Part shown: piece by piece, positions 1 through 4,786 of the stretch | Numbering within the stretch: the first letter of the stretch is position 1 | Layout of the letters: every line of letters starts with the position of its first letter | Source of the DNA: Bacillota bacterium | Lineage (GTDB): Bacteria; Bacillota; Clostridia; Lachnospirales; Lachnospiraceae | Assembly: GCA_017861355.1 (NCBI GenBank) | Contig: JAGFXQ010000222.1 | Location: forward strand, 1 to 6,055 | DNA length: 6,055 bases | Direction: 5' to 3' | The notes under the pieces: model-generated | What the model was told of the DNA's origin: nothing | Database searches by the model: none | Seen by the model: the letters and a program-made list of their open reading frames with translations, nothing else | Position numbers and translations under genes: made by a program

Positions 1-16
1 TATTATGATAGAACAA

Positions 17-817
17 TTAAGATCTAAGCTTATATTCCAAACGAATCTTGTCTGCAATCAAAGCTACAAACTCAGAATTCGTAGGCTTTCCTTTGCCGTT
101 ACTTACGGTATATCCAAATAATTCATCGATTGTATCCATCTTACCTCTGCTCCAAGCAACCTCAATCGCATGACGAATTGCTCTTTCAACTCTACTGGGA
201 GTTGTCTTATGACGCTTTGCAATCGATGGATATAAAAGCTTTGTAATTGAATTCAGCATCTCTGCATCGTTCACAGACATCATAATCGCATCGCGTAAGT
301 ACTGATAACCTTTTATATGTGCAGGTACACCGATCTCATGAATGATATTCGTTACATCTGATTCCAGGTTACGTTCCATATAAGCGGTCTTGTTCTCATA
401 AGCGCTTACACGATGATTATCAATCAATTTGCTATGATAATCGCCCTTAATCTGCTTAATCCTTGACAAAATAACATTATTATCGAAAGGCTTCATAATG
501 TAGTAGTTAGCACCCAATTCAAATGCGTTCTCGGTAACACCTTCCTGACCAATTGCAGTTATAACGATGAAGGAAGGGTTCTTCTTAAATTCAGAATCCC
601 TTCTAACCTTCTCCATTACACCAAGCCCGTCCAACTTAGGCATAATCAAATCCAATAATACTACATCCGGTTTTTTCTCTTTAATCATGTCTAAAGCATC
701 GAGGCCGTTCTCAGATTTACCTACCACTTCGATATCTGAATCCTCTTTCAGGATATCTTCCAGCAAATTTACCATTCTCTCGTTGTCGTCCACAATAGCT
801 ACATTAATTTTACCCAT
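17..817 (-). CDS. spo0A: Spo0A, sporulation master response regulator
   Basis: A 266-residue two-domain response regulator that, when phosphorylated, binds 0A boxes and starts sporulation. The receiver domain (about residues 1-122) has the acidic pair D10/D11, phospho-acceptor D56 in LLDLIMP, T87 and K109 in KPFD. A variable linker (about 123-150) leads to the Spo0A-specific C-terminal domain, with the highly conserved HEIGVPAHIKGYQYLR (160-175), SRVERAIRHAIEVAWSRG (208-225, DNA-recognition region) and KPTNSEF (244-250). Length matches the Bacillus subtilis protein (267 aa). The start at 817 is chosen because MGKINVAIVDDN aligns with the B. subtilis N-terminus and GGAGG lies 11 nt upstream; the frame stays open to a GTG at 916, but that extension does not resemble the family. 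In clostridia Spo0A is usually phosphorylated directly by orphan histidine kinases; no kinase is visible here. All key residues are intact. Only 16 bp follow the stop, so no terminator can be judged. Confidence 0.98.
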   Translation of the reverse strand: MGKINVAIVDDNERMVNLLEDILKEDSDIEVVGKSENGLDALDMIKEKKPDVVLLDLIMPKLDGLGVMEKVRRDSEFKKNPSFIVITAIGQEGVTENAFELGANYYIMKPFDNNVILSRIKQIKGDYHSKLIDNHRVSAYENKTAYMERNLESDVTNIIHEIGVPAHIKGYQYLRDAIMMSVNDAEMLNSITKLLYPSIAKRHKTTPSRVERAIRHAIEVAWSRGKMDTIDELFGYTVSNGKGKPTNSEFVALIADKIRLEYKLRS

Positions 818-828
818 TACTTTTCCAA

Positions 829-833
829 CCTCC
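829..833 (-). promoter_or_regulatory. Ribosome binding site of spo0A
   Basis: GGAGG on the minus strand, 11 nt before the ATG at 817. It overlaps another in-frame ATG at 833-835 (ATGGAGG), which would give a 272-residue product but has no Shine-Dalgarno of its own at normal distance. This supports the 817 start. The 11-nt spacing is slightly long. Confidence 0.75.
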
Positions 834-834
834 A

Positions 835-852
835 TTACAAAATTTTGTTCAT
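835..852 (-). other. Possible 5-codon leader ORF (MNKIL) ahead of spo0A
   Basis: On the minus strand, AGGGG (861-865) is followed after 8 nt by ATG (850-852), four sense codons and TAA (835-837). The TAA overlaps the in-frame spo0A-upstream ATG at 833-835 as TAATG, an arrangement typical of translational coupling. The stop falls directly before the spo0A Shine-Dalgarno. Such a short ORF can easily occur by chance; its Shine-Dalgarno and position are the only evidence. It could tune ribosome delivery to spo0A or do nothing. Confidence 0.25.
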
Positions 853-968
853 AAATTGTTCCCCTAGTTTTACTTCCCATCCGACCCAATAGGGTAGTGT
901 GTATATTGTACTTCACTTATCGTGTATTTTTGTGTATCATTTTTGGTTTCATGTTGTTTTATGATATT

Positions 969-997
969 ATTATACATCTTAGCCATATGAGCGTCAA
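969..997 (-). promoter_or_regulatory. Proximal sigma-A promoter of spo0A
   Basis: Minus-strand -35 TTGACG (992-997), a 17-nt spacer and -10 TATAAT (969-974). This matches the vegetative consensus at 11 of 12 positions with ideal spacing. The predicted start near 962 gives a leader of about 145 nt before the spo0A ATG. It probably supplies basal, growth-phase expression, like the vegetative promoter Pv of B. subtilis spo0A. No Spo0A box was seen next to it. Confidence 0.75.
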
Positions 998-1103
998 TCT
1001 TTATCGCGTTAGCAAATTAAACAAAATATAAGCACCAAAAAGCGACTTTTATTATTAGTATTTTACATTATCAGCCAATATACAACAATTTACCCAGAAA
1101 CCG

Positions 1104-1110
1104 TACGACA
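1104..1110 (-). promoter_or_regulatory. Possible third Spo0A box
   Basis: The minus strand reads TGTCGTA, one mismatch from the 0A-box consensus TGTCGAA. It lies about 40 bp downstream of the predicted start of the distal promoter and about 110 bp upstream of the proximal -35. In B. subtilis, 0A boxes between the two spo0A promoters help switch usage. A single 7-bp match with one error is weak alone; the neighbouring better pair raises its plausibility. Confidence 0.35.
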
Positions 1111-1152
1111 AGTTTTGCATTACCATGGTTTGTAAATTTTTACCATATCTGA

Positions 1153-1181
1153 ATTATAACGATTACGATTTTAACTTTCAA
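1153..1181 (-). promoter_or_regulatory. Distal sigma-A promoter of spo0A, adjacent to 0A boxes
   Basis: Minus-strand -35 TTGAAA (1176-1181), a 17-nt spacer and -10 TATAAT (1153-1158): 11 of 12 consensus positions. The predicted start is near 1146, giving a leader of about 330 nt. A pair of Spo0A boxes ends 8 bp upstream of the -35, the geometry expected for activation of a sigma-A promoter by Spo0A~P. AT-rich DNA makes chance -10 boxes common, but the paired hexamers and exact spacing support the call. Confidence 0.6.
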
Positions 1182-1189
1182 ATGTTTCT

Positions 1190-1206
1190 TGTCGCACCAT
1201 TCGACA
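1190..1206. promoter_or_regulatory. Inverted pair of Spo0A boxes
   Basis: Two 0A-box motifs face each other across 3 bp: TGTCGCA on the plus strand (1190-1196, one mismatch to TGTCGAA) and an exact TGTCGAA on the minus strand (plus-strand TTCGACA, 1200-1206). Relative to the predicted distal start near 1146 they cover about -44 to -60. Spo0A is known to bind TGTCGAA-type sites and to autoregulate spo0A in B. subtilis, so positive autoregulation is the natural reading. Confidence 0.65.
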
Positions 1207-1308
1207 TAGAATAATCGCTATTTCTCAGATAAAAAGCGGAAACCACTACATTTTGTATGATTGGAAATTATATACAATTAATATGCTGTATTTTTAAATT
1301 TCTTTCTA

Positions 1309-1365
1309 TAGAATAAGCGCAAATTGCGTCGATTTATTTTTATAACAAAAGTTTTCCTTATTCTA
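1309..1365 (-). repeat. Inverted repeat around the spoIVB stop codon
   Basis: TAGAATAAG (1309-1317) and CTTATTCTA (1357-1365) are an exact 9-bp inverted repeat; the right arm includes the spoIVB stop codon. The 39-nt interior contains a short near-symmetric GCGCAAATTGCG. No good U-run follows on the minus strand, so it is a poor intrinsic terminator, though it could protect the mRNA 3' end. No better terminator for spoIVB is visible, so some readthrough into spo0A is possible. Confidence 0.3.
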
Positions 1366-2641
1366 AATTATTTACCATGTTCTCTATGAAAGTACCGTAA
1401 CCTTTCGTTGAATCCTGTATAAATACATGCGTAACCGCACCTATTATCTTATTATTTTGGATAATAGGGCTTCCACTCATACCCTGAACAATTCCTCCGG
1501 TGAGCTCCAGCAATCGCTTGTCTGTAATTCTGATTACGATACCCTTACTATGATTGGCATTACTGATATCAATACTTTCTATATTTATCTCATAATCTGT
1601 GATTTTATCATCAACATTACAGCGAATATAGGCCTTTCCCTTCTTTACCTCTTGCTTAAGACCGATTTCTAATGGCTCTGCATTCAGATTCTCATCATAT
1701 TCAAACCCGACTCTTCCAAAGATTCCTTGATAGGTATTATTCGTGATACTTCCAATTTTATATTTATTGCTTTGTCGTATCATACCGATTAACTCACCTG
1801 GCTCACCTTCTTTTCCTTTCACGATCGACATAATCTCCGCGGTATAAATTGATCCGAGTTTTACATTCATTAATAAGCCTGTGTCGATATCTGTAATCCC
1901 ATGTCCCAAAGCTCCAAATTGACCATCTGTCGAAACAAAGGTAAGTGTACCGATACCCTGCGTGTTATCACGAATCCAGGCTCCGATCTTATAACTTCCA
2001 CTTGCTGTTTTTACCGGTGATACTCGGACGGTTATTTTCTCCTTATTGCGTCTAACCAGTAAGTTGATATCTTCCCCATTGCATCCCTGAACCAGATCTA
2101 CAAAATCATTTTTTCGATTTACCTCTATACCATTGATCTCCAATATATAATCGCCTGATTTCAATTTATCTCTTGTAGGTTCATAATTCAGACCGTCCAA
2201 GCCTGTTATTCTGCCACTACCCAGTACTAAGATGCCATCTGTCTCCACGTAGATACCGATCGGGTTACCGCAAGGTATTAATTCCATTGAGTCAATCACA
2301 TCCAGTGAGACTCTCTTAAAATTAAAAAGTCCAAACAGTTTCAAGTCCATTTGGTAAGTCCCTGTCTCTGCGGACTCTATTGTAAAGGGTTGATTAAGAT
2401 CGATCCTGATCTGATCCGATGGTACACTCAAGTCATTGACCTGAATCACTCCCATATCTTCCGATATAATCCTTCCCTGAAGAGGCATATCAAAATCAAA
2501 ACTCTCCTGTGTTCCTGCAAGAATCTTAATCTCATCCGGTATACTTTTATCCATCGTATAATATATAAAAAATGTTACAAAGAAAATATTCAATATAAAA
2601 AGGCAAATCAAAAATCTTCTGTATCTTATCCTGCTCCTCAT
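1358..2641 (-). CDS. spoIVB: SpoIVB, PDZ-containing sporulation serine peptidase
   Basis: A 427-residue protein close in length to B. subtilis SpoIVB (about 426 aa). It is made in the forespore and secreted into the intermembrane space, where in Bacillus it cleaves SpoIVFA to start pro-sigma-K processing. Visible parts: a short basic N-terminus, a membrane/signal anchor at about residues 10-28, a PDZ domain at about 122-210, and an S55 peptidase domain from about 220. The catalytic triad is readable as H247 (GALGHGITD), D374 (RITDKRLL) and S389 (GMSGSP). Each is offset by 11 from the reported B. subtilis H236, D363 and S378, so the enzyme should be active. The ATG follows GAGGTG after 5 nt. 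It lies between recN and spo0A, the conserved order. Many clostridia lack SpoIVFA/FB, so the substrate here may differ; this window cannot tell. Confidence 0.97.
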   Translation of the reverse strand: MRSRIRYRRFLICLFILNIFFVTFFIYYTMDKSIPDEIKILAGTQESFDFDMPLQGRIISEDMGVIQVNDLSVPSDQIRIDLNQPFTIESAETGTYQMDLKLFGLFNFKRVSLDVIDSMELIPCGNPIGIYVETDGILVLGSGRITGLDGLNYEPTRDKLKSGDYILEINGIEVNRKNDFVDLVQGCNGEDINLLVRRNKEKITVRVSPVKTASGSYKIGAWIRDNTQGIGTLTFVSTDGQFGALGHGITDIDTGLLMNVKLGSIYTAEIMSIVKGKEGEPGELIGMIRQSNKYKIGSITNNTYQGIFGRVGFEYDENLNAEPLEIGLKQEVKKGKAYIRCNVDDKITDYEINIESIDISNANHSKGIVIRITDKRLLELTGGIVQGMSGSPIIQNNKIIGAVTHVFIQDSTKGYGTFIENMVNNLE

Positions 2642-2646
2642 CCTTT

Positions 2647-2652
2647 CACCTC
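2647..2652 (-). promoter_or_regulatory. Ribosome binding site of spoIVB
   Basis: Minus-strand GAGGTG, 5 nt before the ATG at 2641. It fixes the start; the resulting N-terminus (MRSRIRYRRF, then a hydrophobic stretch) is a sensible membrane-anchor start. Confidence 0.75.
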
Positions 2653-2671
2653 ATACCCTCTATACTTGTCC

Positions 2672-2717
2672 AAAAAAACCGCGCCGGCGAGTTTCTTAGG
2701 TTCGCGAGCGCGCTCGC
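2672..2717 (-). terminator. GC-rich terminator-like hairpin ahead of spoIVB
   Basis: On the minus strand CGCGCTCGCGA (2702-2712) pairs with TCGCCGGCGCG (2680-2690) across an 11-nt loop. Ten of 11 positions pair, including one G-U, with one C-C mismatch. A run of seven U follows (2672-2678), the form of an intrinsic terminator. The upstream side is also part of a perfect 14-bp palindrome (2704-2717), and the downstream arm contains the palindrome CGCCGGCG (2682-2689), so alternative folds compete. It sits only about 20 nt before the spoIVB Shine-Dalgarno and is strikingly GC-rich in AT-rich surroundings. It may be a second barrier to recN readthrough or an attenuator in the spoIVB leader. Confidence 0.6.
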
Positions 2718-2747
2718 ATAGTTGTCTATTCTTCCCTGTTCAGAATC

Positions 2748-2780
2748 AAAAAAGGATATACATAGTATTGTATATCCTTT
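2748..2780 (-). terminator. Intrinsic terminator of recN
   Basis: A perfect 12-bp inverted repeat (AAAGGATATACA at 2751-2762, TGTATATCCTTT at 2769-2780) with a 6-nt loop. On the minus strand the stem ends in a run of six U (2748-2753). It begins 27 bp after the recN stop, so it should end recN transcripts and separate recN from spoIVB. The stem is AT-rich, hence moderate in stability. Confidence 0.8.
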
Positions 2781-2792
2781 CTGTTAGTATTC
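2763..2792 (-). promoter_or_regulatory. Possible sigma-G-type promoter of spoIVB
   Basis: Minus-strand GAATA (2788-2792) and AATACTA (2763-2769) are separated by 18 nt. They resemble the forespore sigma-G elements (-35 GHATR; -10 CATNHTA) with one mismatch, the first base of the -10. SpoIVB is sigma-G/sigma-F-dependent in B. subtilis, so such a promoter is expected. The predicted start near 2756 lies inside the recN terminator, so spoIVB transcripts would omit its 5' arm, but would still contain the GC-rich hairpin. The motifs are short and this is tentative. Confidence 0.3.
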
Positions 2793-2806
2793 TCTTTTTT
2801 TTAATT

Positions 2807-4492
2807 TTAAAGCTTGTATTTTTTAGTAGCCAACGCTAACTCTTTCATTTCTTTTGCATTCTCACGCACACGTTCCGTAATCTCTGCTCCACCAAGAATA
2901 CGTGATAATTCGTCAATTGATTCACTGTCCTCCAGTACACGGATTATGGTCTGTGTTGTTTTTCCATCTGTCTGTTTTTCAATTACATAATGAGAATCAG
3001 CCATAGCAGCAATCTGCGCCAGATGTGTGATACAGATAATTTGATGATGCTTTGCGATATTTGACAACTGTTCCGATACCATCTGCGCTGTTCGTCCACT
3101 GATTCCAACATCGATTTCATCAAAAATCAAAGTTTCAATCTCATCTTTATCTGCCAGAACCGATTTGATACCTAGCATAATACGGGAAAGTTCACCTCCG
3201 GAAGCAACTCTCGATAATGGCTTTAGTGCTTCTCCCGGATTGGTTGATATAATAAACTCACCATCATCAAAGCCATTCGCTGAATAGCGGCTTGTTTGTT
3301 CAAATATCATTTCAAACTTGACATCCAGGAAATTAAGAGCTACTAAAGCTTCCTGAATCCGTTCTGTAAGGTTCTTTGCTTTACTCTTACGAATCGAAGA
3401 TAGCTGTTTACAAAGTTGCTCCAATCTATTCTCAATTTGAAATAATTCTTTTTGTAATTTATCCATATATTGTTCATAATCGCGATACTTTTCAATCTTT
3501 GCTTCACTGTCTGCACAATATTTTAAGATTATATCTATCGAATTACCATACTTGGATTTGAGATGATTCAATAGATCCAAACGCTTCGTAACCTCCATCA
3601 GCTCTTCTTCTGGGCTCTCCATATCCGAGATATACTGGGAAAGGTCTCTATTCAGATCATTAAGCAGAGCATCAATATCGGATACCTGGCTTAGGTAGCT
3701 ATTAATCGCCTCATCGTATTCCACAATCTTCATGAGTGTACGAAGAGCTCGTCCGATTGCATCACCAGCTGCAGAAGCATCATATCCGGTGTAACGATAT
3801 ACATTCTGTAGTCCTTCGGATATAGTATTTGCATTCGATAACTTCTTATATAGAAGAGATAACTCCTCATCTTCACCTAATACAAGGGAAGCGCTCCGTA
3901 TCTCATTTACTTCATACTCAAGGAAGGAGATTTCTCTTAATCTCTTCTCTTCGTCCATACCGGAATTCTCATATTCCTGTTTCAATTTAATATATTCCTT
4001 ATAAGTCTGCTCTAATTCGGATTTTAATTGACCTATCTCATCCTTTGCAAAGCGGTCTACTATCTCCATATGTTTAGCTTTATTCAATAATGACTGATGC
4101 TCATGTTGACCATGAATGTCAATTAGCAAACCGGCAATGGTTGCTAATGCCGAGGCTGTCACATTCTCTCCATTGATTCTACAGACACTTCGTCCACTCA
4201 TAATCTTACGGGAAATAATAATCTGATCGCCTTCAATCGGAATATCCAGCTCTCGCATCACATCAAAAACAGCCTCATCCTTTGTCTCAAAGACAAGCTC
4301 GACCAATGCATATTCAGCTCCACTCCGAACGATATCTTTACTCACTTTGGCACCAAGTGCAGCATTAACAGATCCGATGATGATAGATTTACCGGCACCT
4401 GTCTCACCTGTCATAATATTAAGATGATCCTTAAAGTAGACCTCAACCTCATTAATAATCGCAAAATTCTTCACATGCAAGCTGACTAACAA
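2807..4492 (-). CDS. recN: RecN, SMC-like DNA double-strand break repair ATPase
   Basis: A 561-residue RecN (B. subtilis: 576), a cytoplasmic SMC-family ATPase gathering at double-strand breaks early in recombinational repair. The N-terminal half-ATPase has LHVKNFAIINEV (5-16), Walker A GETGAGKS (29-36), RINGENV (105-111) and the Q-loop region IDIHGQHEHQSLL (124-136). A charged, coiled-coil-like middle spans about 150-385. The C-terminal half has signature ASGGELSR (430-437), Walker B TLIFDEID (454-461), GISGRTA (463-469) and the switch histidine in ITHLAQIAA (H490). No key motif is missing. Translation starts at TTG: it is the first codon after an in-frame TAA, has GAGGG 7 nt upstream, and gives an N-terminus matching RecN (ML..L.(I/V)KNFAII). 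It has its own promoter with an SOS-type operator and its own terminator, so it is probably monocistronic and damage-inducible. Confidence 0.98.
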   Translation of the reverse strand: MLVSLHVKNFAIINEVEVYFKDHLNIMTGETGAGKSIIIGSVNAALGAKVSKDIVRSGAEYALVELVFETKDEAVFDVMRELDIPIEGDQIIISRKIMSGRSVCRINGENVTASALATIAGLLIDIHGQHEHQSLLNKAKHMEIVDRFAKDEIGQLKSELEQTYKEYIKLKQEYENSGMDEEKRLREISFLEYEVNEIRSASLVLGEDEELSLLYKKLSNANTISEGLQNVYRYTGYDASAAGDAIGRALRTLMKIVEYDEAINSYLSQVSDIDALLNDLNRDLSQYISDMESPEEELMEVTKRLDLLNHLKSKYGNSIDIILKYCADSEAKIEKYRDYEQYMDKLQKELFQIENRLEQLCKQLSSIRKSKAKNLTERIQEALVALNFLDVKFEMIFEQTSRYSANGFDDGEFIISTNPGEALKPLSRVASGGELSRIMLGIKSVLADKDEIETLIFDEIDVGISGRTAQMVSEQLSNIAKHHQIICITHLAQIAAMADSHYVIEKQTDGKTTQTIIRVLEDSESIDELSRILGGAEITERVRENAKEMKELALATKKYKL

Positions 4493-4499
4493 TTAGTAT

Positions 4500-4504
4500 C
4501 CCTC
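4500..4504 (-). promoter_or_regulatory. Ribosome binding site supporting the recN TTG start
   Basis: Minus-strand GAGGG within AGAGGGA, 7 nt before TTG (4490-4492). An in-frame TAA directly abuts the TTG (4493-4495), so no upstream start in this frame is possible without readthrough. Confidence 0.7.
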
Positions 4505-4534
4505 TTTTCCATGAAGTTTATCAGAATATCTGTA

Positions 4535-4546
4535 AAACATATGTTC
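4535..4546. promoter_or_regulatory. LexA (Cheo/DinR) SOS operator of recN
   Basis: The minus strand reads GAACATATGTTT, fitting the Gram-positive LexA core GAACRNRYGTTY at every position; only the flanking C/G of the longer 14-bp consensus differ. It starts about 8 bp downstream of the -10 element and covers the predicted transcription start, ideal for repression. recN is a LexA-regulated SOS gene in B. subtilis, which independently supports the call. Confidence 0.85.
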
Positions 4547-4553
4547 TGTAAGT

Positions 4554-4582
4554 ATTGTATCATAAGGAAAATTTATTCGCAA
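4554..4582 (-). promoter_or_regulatory. Sigma-A promoter of recN with extended -10
   Basis: Minus-strand -35 TTGCGA (4577-4582), a 17-nt spacer and -10 TACAAT (4554-4559). The -10 is preceded by TGA, making an extended -10 (TGnTACAAT). The predicted start near 4547 is at the edge of the LexA box; the leader is about 55 nt. Confidence 0.75.
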
Positions 4583-4652
4583 TCTTTACTTTCACTCCTT
4601 GTAGGAATGCACAAAAATCGAATTATTTCTTATTAATTATTAATATAGAAAT

Positions 4653-4757
4653 AGCCGGCTCGACAGAATATCCATTGAAATGAACTGCCTAGGTTAGATT
4701 ATCTTTCTAAACTAAGTGGTTCACTTCGCTGGGATACTACTTAAGAACCGGCTTTTT
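4653..4757. repeat. ~101-bp imperfect inverted repeat between the Big_2 gene and recN
   Basis: Two ~47-nt arms are imperfect reverse complements around a 7-nt loop (4699-4705). Matching blocks are AGCCGG/CCGGCT (4653-4658 and 4748-4753), TATCC/GGATA, TGAAC/GTTCA (4681-4685 and 4719-4723) and TTAGA/TCTAA (4694-4698 and 4706-4710); about 34 of 46-48 positions agree. Five T follow on the plus strand (4753-4757), giving a terminator-like end there, though no plus-strand gene is visible. On the minus strand the tail is only ATTTCTATATT, so it could end Big_2 transcription weakly. AT-rich flanks add another 9-bp inverted match (4634-4642 and 4767-4775). It could be a bidirectional terminator, a small structured RNA or a MITE-like remnant; I recognise no family. 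Confidence 0.6.
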
Positions 4758-4786
4758 ATTATACTCTAATAATTATGATTACGATG

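Larger units (their letters stand above)
818..1357. other. 540-bp spo0A upstream regulatory region
   Basis: A non-coding, AT-rich gap between the spoIVB stop and spo0A. It holds two sigma-A-like promoters, an inverted 0A-box pair, a third weaker box, a possible 5-codon leader ORF and a small ACCC/GGGT hairpin near 881-892. No supported protein gene of normal size was found on either strand. Between 1207 and 1308 I see nothing convincing beyond AT-rich sequence with isolated TATAAT-like words, such as one at 1267-1272 lacking a matching -35. Confidence 0.6.

Noticed and set aside
567..854. Plus-strand open frame antisense to spo0A, and similar ones at 1427-1672, 3376-3561 and 5325-5531
   Set aside because: All lie wholly or almost wholly opposite strongly supported genes and have no recognisable protein or start signals.
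818..916. Extended spo0A start at GTG 916 giving 299 residues
   Set aside because: The extra 33 residues do not resemble Spo0A, no Shine-Dalgarno precedes 916, and the ATG at 817 matches the family N-terminus with GGAGG upstream.
1200..1235. Possible sigma-H promoter (AGAAATA ... GAAT on the minus strand) upstream of spo0A
   Set aside because: The -35 and the flanks of the -10 do not fit the consensus, the spacing is long, and the GAAT is part of the 0A box. Expected from B. subtilis, but not supported here.
2351..2839. A 162-codon plus-strand open frame
   Set aside because: It is antisense to spoIVB and runs across the intergenic terminators into recN, with no Shine-Dalgarno and no protein-like features; it is a shadow of real genes.
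4493..4582. A 29-codon reading frame (TTG at 4582 to TAA at 4493-4495) directly before recN, with AAGGAG 12 nt upstream
   Set aside because: Its start codon is inside the recN -35 element, so the recN promoter would not transcribe it, and it overlaps the LexA box; composition looks non-coding. The AAGGAG word at 4595-4600 is left unexplained.
4659..4665. CTCGACA, one mismatch from a Spo0A box
   Set aside because: It is single, lies inside an inverted-repeat arm, and is not placed at any visible promoter; chance is sufficient.
4653..4757. Known riboswitch (c-di-GMP, SAM or similar) upstream of recN
   Set aside because: The structure is one long hairpin without the conserved junction sequences I know for those classes, and it lies upstream of the recN promoter, so it is not in the recN leader.
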